Assembly: GCA_002686955.1 (NCBI GenBank)
Contig: NYZA01000143.1
Coordinates: 17,643 to 81,642, forward strand
Direction: 5' to 3'
Source: Gemmatimonadota bacterium
GTDB taxonomy: Bacteria; GCA-2686955
Length of the DNA stretch: 64,000 nt
Shown here one piece after another: positions 16,274-23,947 of this stretch; the stretch's first letter is position 1; each line of letters starts with the position of its first letter. The notes beneath the pieces were generated by a model. That model did not search any database and was not told the DNA's origin. It saw only the letters and a list, made by a program, of their open reading frames with translations. Position numbers and translations under genes: made by a program.

Positions 16274-17704
16274 ATGTCAGACGACCAGCCGCGCCCAGAG
16301 ATCGAAGCGGACGCCCCGCTCGATAACGCGGAGCCGTCCTCCAGCCCCATCGTCGCGGTCGTGGGACGCCCCAACGTCGGTAAATCGACCCTCTTCAACC
16401 GGATTCTCGGCCGCCGCCACGCCATCGTCGACGACCAGCCCGGCATCACGCGCGATCGTCTCTTTTCCGATGCGGACTGGGCCGGGCATCGGTTCACCCT
16501 GGTCGACACGGGCGGAATCGTCCCCGACTCCCCGCTGCCGATGGAAAGGCTGATCAACTACCAGGTGGAGCAGGCGATCGACGCCGCCGATGTTCTGGTC
16601 TTTCTGATCGACGCCCAGGTCTCGCCCGGGGTCGATGATGAACGGGTGGCCCACATGCTGCGCGACACCGGCCGCCCGGTCGTGCTGGCGGCCAACAAGG
16701 CGGACAACGATGCTCTCGTGCTCGAGTCGAACCGCTACTGGTCCCTCGGTCTGGGCGAGCCCCACGCGATCTCGGCGACGCACGGCCGCGGAATCGGTGA
16801 CCTGCTCGATCGCGTGACCGAGCTGCTCCCGGCCGATCCCCGCGTGGGGAGAGATGTCCCCACCGGCGTGCCCCGCGTCGCGATCATCGGTCGCCCCAAT
16901 GTCGGCAAGTCGTCGCTGGTCAACGCCCTCACCGGTGAGGAGACCGCGATCGTCTCCGAGCTCCCCGGCACGACTCGTGACGCGGTCGACACCCTGGTCG
17001 AGATCGATGGCCGTCCCTATCTCTTCATCGACACCGCCGGGCTGCGCCGCCGGAGCAAGGTCGCTCGAGGGGTGGAGCATTTCTCGACCCTGCGCACGAT
17101 CGCGGCGATTCAGCGCGCTGAAGTCGTTCTGGCACTGGTCGATTCCGAGGCCGGCGTGACCGCCCAAGATGTGCGTGTGGCGGCGATGGCGGCCGATTCC
17201 GGCCGGGGCGTGGTCCTCGTCGCCAACAAATGGGATCTCGTCTCGACCGAGCCCGGGTTCAGCAAGCTCTTCGAAGAGGAGCTTCGTCGGAAGCTGCGCT
17301 TTCTCGGTTACGCCGCGCTGGAGCGGATTTCGGCCCTCACCGGTCGCCGCGTCACGAAGTTGAACCACGCGATCGATCGCGTGCACGCGCAGTTCCACCG
17401 CCGCATCCCCACGGCCGAGCTGAATCGCGCCGTCGAAGTCACGACCCGTCGCAATCCCCCGCCGGCGGTGAAGGGGAAGCAGATCCGGGTGCTCTACGCC
17501 GCGCAAGTCGGTGTGGCGCCGCAGCGTTTCGTCTACTTCGTCAATTCGCGAATCCCCCTGCCCGAGTCGTATCACCGATTCCTGAACAACCGGCTGCGGG
17601 CCGAGTTCGGGTTCGAGGGGGTGCCGCTCAGGCTCGAGCTTCGCCACCGGTCGAACAAGAAGGGACCGGGGATGGAGGAAGGGACGGGCGCGCGGCGCAA
17701 GTAG
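16274..17704 (+). CDS. der: Ribosome-assembly GTPase Der (EngA)
   Basis: A 476-residue double GTPase that acts in maturation of the large ribosomal subunit. Both G domains are complete: first GRPNVGKST (residues 31-39), DTGG and NKAD; second GRPNVGKSS, DTAGLRRRSK and NKWD; then the KH-like C-terminal domain with RFVYFVNSR and LPESYHRFLNNRLR. A 25-residue acidic N-terminal extension precedes the first domain. The ATG at 16274 is chosen because it follows the inverted repeat; the frame is open upstream through the repeat but that part is not protein-like. Length is near the usual 440-490. It is essential in most bacteria and stands alone here. Confidence 0.97.
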   Translation: MSDDQPRPEIEADAPLDNAEPSSSPIVAVVGRPNVGKSTLFNRILGRRHAIVDDQPGITRDRLFSDADWAGHRFTLVDTGGIVPDSPLPMERLINYQVEQAIDAADVLVFLIDAQVSPGVDDERVAHMLRDTGRPVVLAANKADNDALVLESNRYWSLGLGEPHAISATHGRGIGDLLDRVTELLPADPRVGRDVPTGVPRVAIIGRPNVGKSSLVNALTGEETAIVSELPGTTRDAVDTLVEIDGRPYLFIDTAGLRRRSKVARGVEHFSTLRTIAAIQRAEVVLALVDSEAGVTAQDVRVAAMAADSGRGVVLVANKWDLVSTEPGFSKLFEEELRRKLRFLGYAALERISALTGRRVTKLNHAIDRVHAQFHRRIPTAELNRAVEVTTRRNPPPAVKGKQIRVLYAAQVGVAPQRFVYFVNSRIPLPESYHRFLNNRLRAEFGFEGVPLRLELRHRSNKKGPGMEEGTGARRK

Positions 17705-17822
17705 ACCGAAGAGATCTCCCGGGCGCCTCCCCGCTTCGCCGACCCCAAGCGTGCCCGGGCATCGCCGATCTTGACCTTGGCAACCCTCGAAAAAGCACGT
17801 ATTCAGTGGCGAGTCTCGGGGC

Positions 17823-19109
17823 CTACCAGGTGCGGTTCTGCCCGGAATGGGCGGCGGCCCCGGTCGCCCGGCGCACCCGCCCCGCGATACGCCCCATATC
17901 GGCCGGCGTGAGCGTGGGATGGGTGGGCGCATAGGCCACCTCCGCCGGAATCCGGCGCGCCTCGTCGATCGACGATACCCGGCACCGATCGCGCAGGATC
18001 GGCAGGTCGGGCCACGCCGAGCAGTAGTCCTTCTGAAGATCGACGCCGAGCGCCAGGGCGCGCCGCACCAGGCCGTCTCGATCGGCCGACCGAATCGTGA
18101 AATGGAGCATCGTATCGCCGGGATCCTCGGGGGGTAGCTCCAGCCCCGGCAGATCGGCCAGCGCCCTCCTCAAGATCTCGCCGTTCCGCCGCCGCTTGGC
18201 GATCAGCTCGTCGGCCCGCTTTAGCTGCACGAGCCCCGCGGCGGCCTGCGCCTCGGAGAGCCCCGGCACGCGCCCTTCCATCGGGCGCAGGTCGAGCTCG
18301 CTCCTGTCGTCGTCCAACGCCGTTTCGATCCGCTCGCTCCTGCCCAAGATCTGCGCCGAGCGCATCACCGCGAACGCGCTAGCCGTGAACGCCGGGGGCC
18401 AACAGAGCGCGGCCGAGACAAGCTCCGAAACCAGCAATCGGGCCGTTCCTCCCGGCGCCGGGAGGGCATCGCGCAGCCGCCGCAGCCGATCCGCGAGCTC
18501 CGCGTCGTCGGTCGTGACCGCACCTCCACCCAGGGTCGAGATCCCCTTGCCCACTCCGAAGGCATGGCAGCCGATCCCGGTCGACCCCGCACGAACCCCG
18601 TCCCGTGTCGTCCCGAACGCCTGACAGGCATCTTCGATCAACTTCAGATCGTGCTCCCTGGCCACCGCGAGAACCGGATCGAGCGAGAGCGCCCGCCCGT
18701 TCAGATGCGCGACCATGATCGCTCTGGTGCGCTCCCCGACCGCCGCCCGCAGCCGCTCGGGATCGAGCAGGAATGTGCGCGGGTCGACGTCGACCGCCAC
18801 CGGCTTGAACCCCGCGGCGACCACCACGACCGGCACGATCCAGAAGGTGTAGGCCGGGAGAATCACCTCGTCTCTGTCGTCCCCTTCGCTCAGCGCCTTC
18901 AGCGTGAAATAGGTCGCGGCGCGCCCCGAGGGGAAAGCGATCGCGTGCTCCTGCCTCTGCGCGGCCGCCAATGCCCGCTCGAAGCGGTCGACCGAATGGC
19001 CGCTACCCGCGGCTCGATCACGAGCGGGGCGCAGCAGCGTTCCGATCGCCTGTGCCCATTCGCGGGCACCGTAAGAGAGGGATTGGCGCGGATAGGCGGG
19101 GAAGGGCAT
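17823..19109 (-). CDS. DegT/DnrJ/EryC1/StrS-family PLP aminotransferase
   Basis: A 428-residue pyridoxal-phosphate enzyme of the sugar-aminotransferase family, which makes amino sugars on nucleotide-sugar precursors or related compounds. Family pieces: FPSGRAATYFTLKAL, VILPAYTFWIVPVVV, DVDPRTFLLDPE, LIEDACQAFG with the cofactor Asp, and HAFGVGKGISTLGGGAVTTDD with the Schiff-base Lys replacing the more usual SHK. The middle contains a hydrophobic helix (LLVSELVSAALCWPPAFTASAFAVM) not typical of the core and perhaps membrane-peripheral. ATG 19109 gives MPFPAYPRQS, the start expected for the fold; ATG 19127 is an alternative. It is divergent from the carbamoyltransferase gene 60 bases away, suggesting shared control in glycan or secondary-metabolite tailoring. 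Confidence 0.82.
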   Translation of the reverse strand: MPFPAYPRQSLSYGAREWAQAIGTLLRPARDRAAGSGHSVDRFERALAAAQRQEHAIAFPSGRAATYFTLKALSEGDDRDEVILPAYTFWIVPVVVVAAGFKPVAVDVDPRTFLLDPERLRAAVGERTRAIMVAHLNGRALSLDPVLAVAREHDLKLIEDACQAFGTTRDGVRAGSTGIGCHAFGVGKGISTLGGGAVTTDDAELADRLRRLRDALPAPGGTARLLVSELVSAALCWPPAFTASAFAVMRSAQILGRSERIETALDDDRSELDLRPMEGRVPGLSEAQAAAGLVQLKRADELIAKRRRNGEILRRALADLPGLELPPEDPGDTMLHFTIRSADRDGLVRRALALGVDLQKDYCSAWPDLPILRDRCRVSSIDEARRIPAEVAYAPTHPTLTPADMGRIAGRVRRATGAAAHSGQNRTW

Positions 19110-19169
19110 GGCGGCGGATGATAACATCCGCAGTCCGTCTATCCGAAACCGCGGGGGATCCTCCGAACG

Positions 19170-20861
19170 ATGCACGACCATATCTTGGGAATCTGTTGCT
19201 ACGGCACCAACGATACCGGCGTGGCGCTCCTCGACCCCGAGGGCAAGCTGCTCTACATGAGCGAAGAGGAGCGCTTCAGCCGTATCAAGAAGGACACCTC
19301 TTTCCCGGCCGCCGCGATCGACGATGCACTGCGACACACCGGCATTTCGATCGACGCCGTCTCCGATGTCGGCTTCTATTCCGATCTTTCCGGCGTGCGG
19401 CTCTCCGCGGCGCTCCACACGCTGCGCAATCTTCCTCTCTCTCTCCTCTTTCTCGGCGGTGGCGTCGACTCCTACCGTCGTCACCAGGGTTTCGCCCGCG
19501 TGCTTCGCGAGTTGACCGGCTTCTCGGGGAAGGTGCACCACTTCCCTCACCACCTCTGCCACGCGGCCTCCGCGTACTACCTCTCTCCTTTCGACAGCGC
19601 CGCCGTCCTCACCCTCGACGGCACGGGGGAGTTCACCACCGGCACCACGTGGCTCGGCGAAGGGATCGAGCTCCACCCTTTCGGCCGAGGCCAGTTCCCG
19701 CATTCGATCGGTCGGGTTTACGAAGCATTCACCCAATACCTCGGCTTCAAGCCGAACCGGGACGAGGGCAAGGTGATGGGCCTCGCGGGCCACGGCGACC
19801 CTGCCCGGTTCCGTTCGGCGCTCGCCGATCTCATCCACCTGGAGCCCGGCGGCCGCTACCGCGTCAATCTCCGTTACTTCCTCTACCACCTCGGTAGCGA
19901 CACTCTTTTCAGCCGCCGCCTGGTAGAGCGCTTCGGCCCGCCCCGTGTGCCGGAATCGAGTCTCGACGAACACTACCGTGACATCGCCGCCGCTGTCCAG
20001 GAGCGCCTCGAAGACGTAGGGCTACACTTGAGCCGCGCCCTCGCCGCCAAGACCCCGACGCGCGACATCTGCCTCGCGGGTGGCGTGACGCTGAATACAC
20101 AGATGAACGCCCGAATCGAAAGCGACGGCATTTTCGATCGGGTCTTCGTCCCTCCCCCGGCGGGCGACCCGGGAACCGCGCTCGGCGCGGCGAAGCTGGT
20201 CTACCACCGCGCGCACCGCGGCCGGTCGCGCGAAACGATGACACACGCCTACTGGGGGCCCTGCTACGACGACCAGGAATGCGAGCGCGCGGCGAAAGAA
20301 GCGGGCACGAGCTGGCGCCGAGTCGATGATCCGGGGGACGCCGCCGCCGAAGCGATCGCACGCGGCGAAATCGTCTCTTGGTTCCAGGGACGGATGGAGA
20401 TCGGCCCTCGCGCACTGGGCAACCGCTCGATCCTCGGCGACGCACGCCGCTCCGAAATGGCCGACGTCATGAACCGCCGGGTCAAGAAGCGCGAATCGTT
20501 CCGTCCCTTCGCCCCTGCCGTGCTGGCCGAACGTTGTGGCGACTATTTCGATCGCCCCGGCCCGCAGCCTTTCATGCTCAGCGTCTTCGGAGTGCGTGAA
20601 GAGCGCCGCTCCGAGGTCCCTTCGATCACCCATGTCGACGGCAGCGCCCGGGTCCAGACCGTGCATCGCGAGTCGAACCCCGCCTTCTACAACCTGATCA
20701 AATGTTTCGACCGGCGCACTGGAGTGCCGGTAGTGCTCAATACATCGTTCAATGTGCGGGGCGAACCGATCGTCTGCACCCCGGCCGACGCGGCGGCGTG
20801 CTTTCAGAGCACCGATATCGACCGTCTCTACATGGGGCATATCGAGGTGATCGCTCGATGA
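19170..20861 (+). CDS. NodU/TobZ-family carbamoyltransferase
   Basis: A 563-residue O-carbamoyltransferase. The N-terminal ASKHA-fold domain opens with ILGICCYGTNDTGVALLD, has SEEERFSRIKK, then HHLCHAASAYYLSPFD and LTLDGTGEFTTGTTWLGEG. The C-terminal YrdC-like half has GRMEIGPRALGNRSILGD and KKRESFRPFAPAVL. These enzymes use carbamoyl phosphate and ATP to carbamoylate sugars or natural products, as in Nod factors and tobramycin. Its stop overlaps the start of the sulfatase-fold lipoprotein gene by four bases, so the two are co-translated. Together with the divergent aminotransferase this hints at decoration of a surface glycan; the acceptor is unknown. Confidence 0.9.
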   Translation: MHDHILGICCYGTNDTGVALLDPEGKLLYMSEEERFSRIKKDTSFPAAAIDDALRHTGISIDAVSDVGFYSDLSGVRLSAALHTLRNLPLSLLFLGGGVDSYRRHQGFARVLRELTGFSGKVHHFPHHLCHAASAYYLSPFDSAAVLTLDGTGEFTTGTTWLGEGIELHPFGRGQFPHSIGRVYEAFTQYLGFKPNRDEGKVMGLAGHGDPARFRSALADLIHLEPGGRYRVNLRYFLYHLGSDTLFSRRLVERFGPPRVPESSLDEHYRDIAAAVQERLEDVGLHLSRALAAKTPTRDICLAGGVTLNTQMNARIESDGIFDRVFVPPPAGDPGTALGAAKLVYHRAHRGRSRETMTHAYWGPCYDDQECERAAKEAGTSWRRVDDPGDAAAEAIARGEIVSWFQGRMEIGPRALGNRSILGDARRSEMADVMNRRVKKRESFRPFAPAVLAERCGDYFDRPGPQPFMLSVFGVREERRSEVPSITHVDGSARVQTVHRESNPAFYNLIKCFDRRTGVPVVLNTSFNVRGEPIVCTPADAAACFQSTDIDRLYMGHIEVIAR

Positions 20862-22615
20862 CGCGGGTCCTCTGCGCCCTCCTCTTCTTCGCGGCCGCCG
20901 GCTGCGGTCTCGGCCCGTCTCCCCTCCCCTCGATCGTCCTGATCTCTATCGACACCCTGCGTGCCGACCACCTCTCCTGCTACGGCTACGATCGCCCCAC
21001 CCCCTCGATCGACTCTCTCGCCGCCCTCGGCGTGCTCTACGAAAACGCCCACGCCTCAGCCCCCTGGACCCTGCCCTCCCACGTGAGCCTCTTCACCGGC
21101 CTCTATCCCTCATCGCACGGAGTCGTCGACACCGACCGCAGCCTCCCCCCCGCCATCGCCCAGCTCCCCGAGGCCCTGAAACGCCATGGCTACCGGACCG
21201 CTGGCTTCGGCGCCCATATCTACCTCGGCCGCAATTTCGGATTCGGCCGCGGCTTCGACCATTACGAGATCACCCCCTATCGCAACGATCCTCAAGAGAT
21301 CTCGCGCGGCGACCGAATCGTTACAAAGGGCCTTCAGTGGCTCGACTCGCGCAAGGCCGATCCGCGCCCCTTCTTCCTTTTCCTACACATTTTCGATCCC
21401 CATTGGGCATACGCCGCACCGGAGCCGTGGATCGGCAAGTACTCCTCCAATTACGTCGACCGGATGGACGGCTCCCTTCCCGCTCTCACCCATTTCATCG
21501 ACCGCCCCATGCCGGGCGAGCTTCGACAGCACGCGATCGACCTCTACGACGAAGAGGTCGCGTGGACCGACGCCCTGATCGGCCGCCTGATGCTCGAACT
21601 CAAAGCTCGAAGTATGTCGCCCATGGTCGTCCTCGTCGCCGACCATGGAGAGGAGTTCAAAGAGCACGGCTCGATGGGCCATGCAGTGACACTCTACAAG
21701 GAACAGACCCACGTTCCCCTGATCATCGTCGATCCCGAGGGCGAGCAAGGGCAACGGGTCGCGGCGCCGGTTCGCACCATCGATCTCGTTCCCACTTTGG
21801 CCGAACGAGTGGGTATTCCAAGCGATGATCCGATCTGGCAAGCGCTCGAGGGAGCATCGCTGGATCGGGTCGATCCCGAACGCCCGGTCGTGATCGAGAC
21901 CACGCGCTGGGGCTCTTCCAGGAGCGCGGTGTTGCTCGGTGATCAAAAGGCGATCTCCCCTTCGAGCTATCACTGGCTGGGCCACTGGCGCCGTGACGGA
22001 GAAGTCGTGCGCGAGCCGGTGGCGCATTTCGAGCGCGAGGCGGCTCTCTACGATCTCGCCGCCGATCCGAATGAGGCCACCCCCCTTCCCTGGGATCCGC
22101 GGGCTCCGGCGGCACTCGCACTGGAAGACTGGCAGGAGCGAACTTGGAGAGGAATCCGAGTCGAAATGCGGATCGAGAAGGGGCTCGAAGCGTTCATCTG
22201 CCTGCACGGCGACATCGTTTGGCGCGACCAGGCGAAGCTCGATGATGGAATCCGCACGCTCCCCGTGCCGATCGAGGGCTCGCTGATCACGCTCTCGAAC
22301 CTACCTGCCGGGCGGAACCTCCGTCTCGATCTGCCTCTGGAACCGACTCAGCTCGATTCCTTGGAAATAGAAGTGTCGGGGGACGTCTTGTGGATTCGAG
22401 CCGGGAAGGAAGAGGAGCGGAGGCTCACCGCGGGCGGCCGCTGGACAATCGCGGCTAGTGATCCCGGTGATCATCACCGAGGATTGCCCGAAGGCGAAGC
22501 CGCCGTGTCGCGAATCTCCGTACGCACCCGTTCCTTCGAGGCGGTGAGAGCCGCGAGTGAGCTCTCCGAGCACGACAGGGAAGTGTTGCGCTCGCTCGGC
22601 TATGTGGATGGGTAG
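20858..22615 (+). CDS. Sulfatase/phosphotransferase-fold lipoprotein
   Basis: A 585-residue exported lipoprotein; the signal peptide ends in the lipobox AAAGC at residues ~13-17. The alkaline-phosphatase-fold domain follows at once: VLISIDTLRADHLSCYGY carries two metal Asp, and VVLVADHGEEFKEHGSMGH the Asp-His metal pair. The nucleophile position reads SAPWTLPSHVSLFTG, again with Thr and without the sulfatase Arg, exactly as in the membrane protein at 1646-3460. That pattern suggests phosphotransfer or phosphodiesterase chemistry on an envelope substrate, not sulfate-ester hydrolysis. C-terminal ~170 residues are beta-rich and unassigned. Start overlaps the carbamoyltransferase stop; end overlaps the convergent radical SAM gene by 16 bases. 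Confidence 0.8.
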   Translation: MTRVLCALLFFAAAGCGLGPSPLPSIVLISIDTLRADHLSCYGYDRPTPSIDSLAALGVLYENAHASAPWTLPSHVSLFTGLYPSSHGVVDTDRSLPPAIAQLPEALKRHGYRTAGFGAHIYLGRNFGFGRGFDHYEITPYRNDPQEISRGDRIVTKGLQWLDSRKADPRPFFLFLHIFDPHWAYAAPEPWIGKYSSNYVDRMDGSLPALTHFIDRPMPGELRQHAIDLYDEEVAWTDALIGRLMLELKARSMSPMVVLVADHGEEFKEHGSMGHAVTLYKEQTHVPLIIVDPEGEQGQRVAAPVRTIDLVPTLAERVGIPSDDPIWQALEGASLDRVDPERPVVIETTRWGSSRSAVLLGDQKAISPSSYHWLGHWRRDGEVVREPVAHFEREAALYDLAADPNEATPLPWDPRAPAALALEDWQERTWRGIRVEMRIEKGLEAFICLHGDIVWRDQAKLDDGIRTLPVPIEGSLITLSNLPAGRNLRLDLPLEPTQLDSLEIEVSGDVLWIRAGKEEERRLTAGGRWTIAASDPGDHHRGLPEGEAAVSRISVRTRSFEAVRAASELSEHDREVLRSLGYVDG

Positions 22616-23925
22616 AGCGTACGCATTTTCCGGCCCAGCACGGCGATCCGCCCGGGGTGCTTGATCAACTCCGCGAAGAGCAGCGCCAACCGCCTCGGAT
22701 GCGAATAGCAGCGGATCATGCTGGAGCGCCGGATCGCCGCCAGTCGCGCCGGCAACAGCTCGGAATCGTCCGCCGGCGGAATCAGACTGCCCGGCACACG
22801 ATCGAAAACCGATACCAGCACGCCGTCGAGAGGCAAGCGACGGGCTTCTCGCAACATCCTCCGAAGATCGGATTCGGTATTGCCGGGCAGACCGATGATG
22901 AAGTACGCCTCCGTCTTGATTCCGGCACGCTTGCACTTTCGGACCGCCGTTTCGACGCGTTCGATCCCTTCGCTCCACGGCGCGGCATCGGTCGCGCTCC
23001 CCGAGTGCATCGCCTCGACCGATAGCGTGAGAGCGACACATCCAGCGGAGGCCATCTGCTCGAGCAATGCCTCGTTCTGCGCATCCTCGACCCGGATCCC
23101 GTTAGGCAGCTCCCAGGCCACTGGCGCTCCCTGCTTCCTCAGAATCGAAGAGAACAGCGACACGCGGCCGGCGTCGGCCGCGAAACGATCGTCTTCGATA
23201 TGGATCGACCGCACTCCATGGTCCCGGTGCAGTCTGAGCATCTCCTCCGCCACACTTCCCGCTGGTCGTCCCACGAATCGACCGGTAGGAGTGGAGGGAA
23301 CCGGGCAGTAGGCGCAGCCCAGTCCGCAGCCACGCGAGCTCAGCAAGGCCGTGTAGGGATAACCGTGCGCCAACATCCCGCCGCAATAGTCCTCTACGGG
23401 AAATAGTGTACGGTCCGCGACCAGCCTCGGCCAGAGCTCGATGTCGGGCGGGCGCAAACGCAGCTCGCCCTCGCCGCTGAATGCACCCGGAATCGCACTC
23501 GCATCGCCGTGGCTGGTCAGTGCATCCACCAGGTCGACCACGGTCGCCTCGCTCCAGATCGGCAGCGCACCCCAGGAGTGGATCGCGCCCTCCCCAACGA
23601 TCGCCCAGCTCCTTGCGGGGGGTCGCGCCCACGCCCGCGATCGGAGCACAACATCGGGACCGGAGACGGCGACCGGCACTCTGGCCTCGATCAACTCCCC
23701 CATCATGCGGCAGCCGAGCTCCTCGCACCCGCGCGGAATCGAGACGAGCGCAAGATCCACGGTGCCGGCCGCTGCCTGCGCGGCGATGATCCGCGGGGAT
23801 GAGCGCGCCGTCTCGGCCACCAGCAGCTCGTGCCGGCGGGGAGCCAGCGCAGCGGCGACCAGGGCCAGACCGAGGGGATAGGGCGCCTCGACCGGCGGCG
23901 AGAGATGGATCAACAGGATCCGCAT
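22600..23925 (-). CDS. B12-binding-domain-type radical SAM protein
   Basis: A 441-residue protein. An N-terminal Rossmann-like domain (MRILLIHLSPPVEAPYPLGL...) resembles the cobalamin-binding domain of B12-dependent radical SAM enzymes, though the DxHxxG cobalamin motif is not evident. The SAM domain has SSRGCGLGCAYCPVP, a Cys-x3-Cys-x2-Cys cluster motif, followed by IEDDRFAADAGRV and FIIGLPGNTESDLRRM typical of the family. Such enzymes modify lipids, hopanoids, tetrapyrroles or peptides. It is the last gene of a leftward run of three (28474 down to 22600), starting 23 bases after the SGNH hydrolase gene, so a role in tailoring whatever that cluster builds is plausible. Confidence 0.78.
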   Translation of the reverse strand: MRILLIHLSPPVEAPYPLGLALVAAALAPRRHELLVAETARSSPRIIAAQAAAGTVDLALVSIPRGCEELGCRMMGELIEARVPVAVSGPDVVLRSRAWARPPARSWAIVGEGAIHSWGALPIWSEATVVDLVDALTSHGDASAIPGAFSGEGELRLRPPDIELWPRLVADRTLFPVEDYCGGMLAHGYPYTALLSSRGCGLGCAYCPVPSTPTGRFVGRPAGSVAEEMLRLHRDHGVRSIHIEDDRFAADAGRVSLFSSILRKQGAPVAWELPNGIRVEDAQNEALLEQMASAGCVALTLSVEAMHSGSATDAAPWSEGIERVETAVRKCKRAGIKTEAYFIIGLPGNTESDLRRMLREARRLPLDGVLVSVFDRVPGSLIPPADDSELLPARLAAIRRSSMIRCYSHPRRLALLFAELIKHPGRIAVLGRKMRTLYPST

Positions 23926-23947
23926 CAACCTCTCCCGTTCATCGTTG

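Noticed and set aside
17705-17822. Possible hairpin CCCGGGC...GCCCGGG between der and the aminotransferase gene
   Set aside because: 27-base loop and no T-run; too weak to call a terminator.
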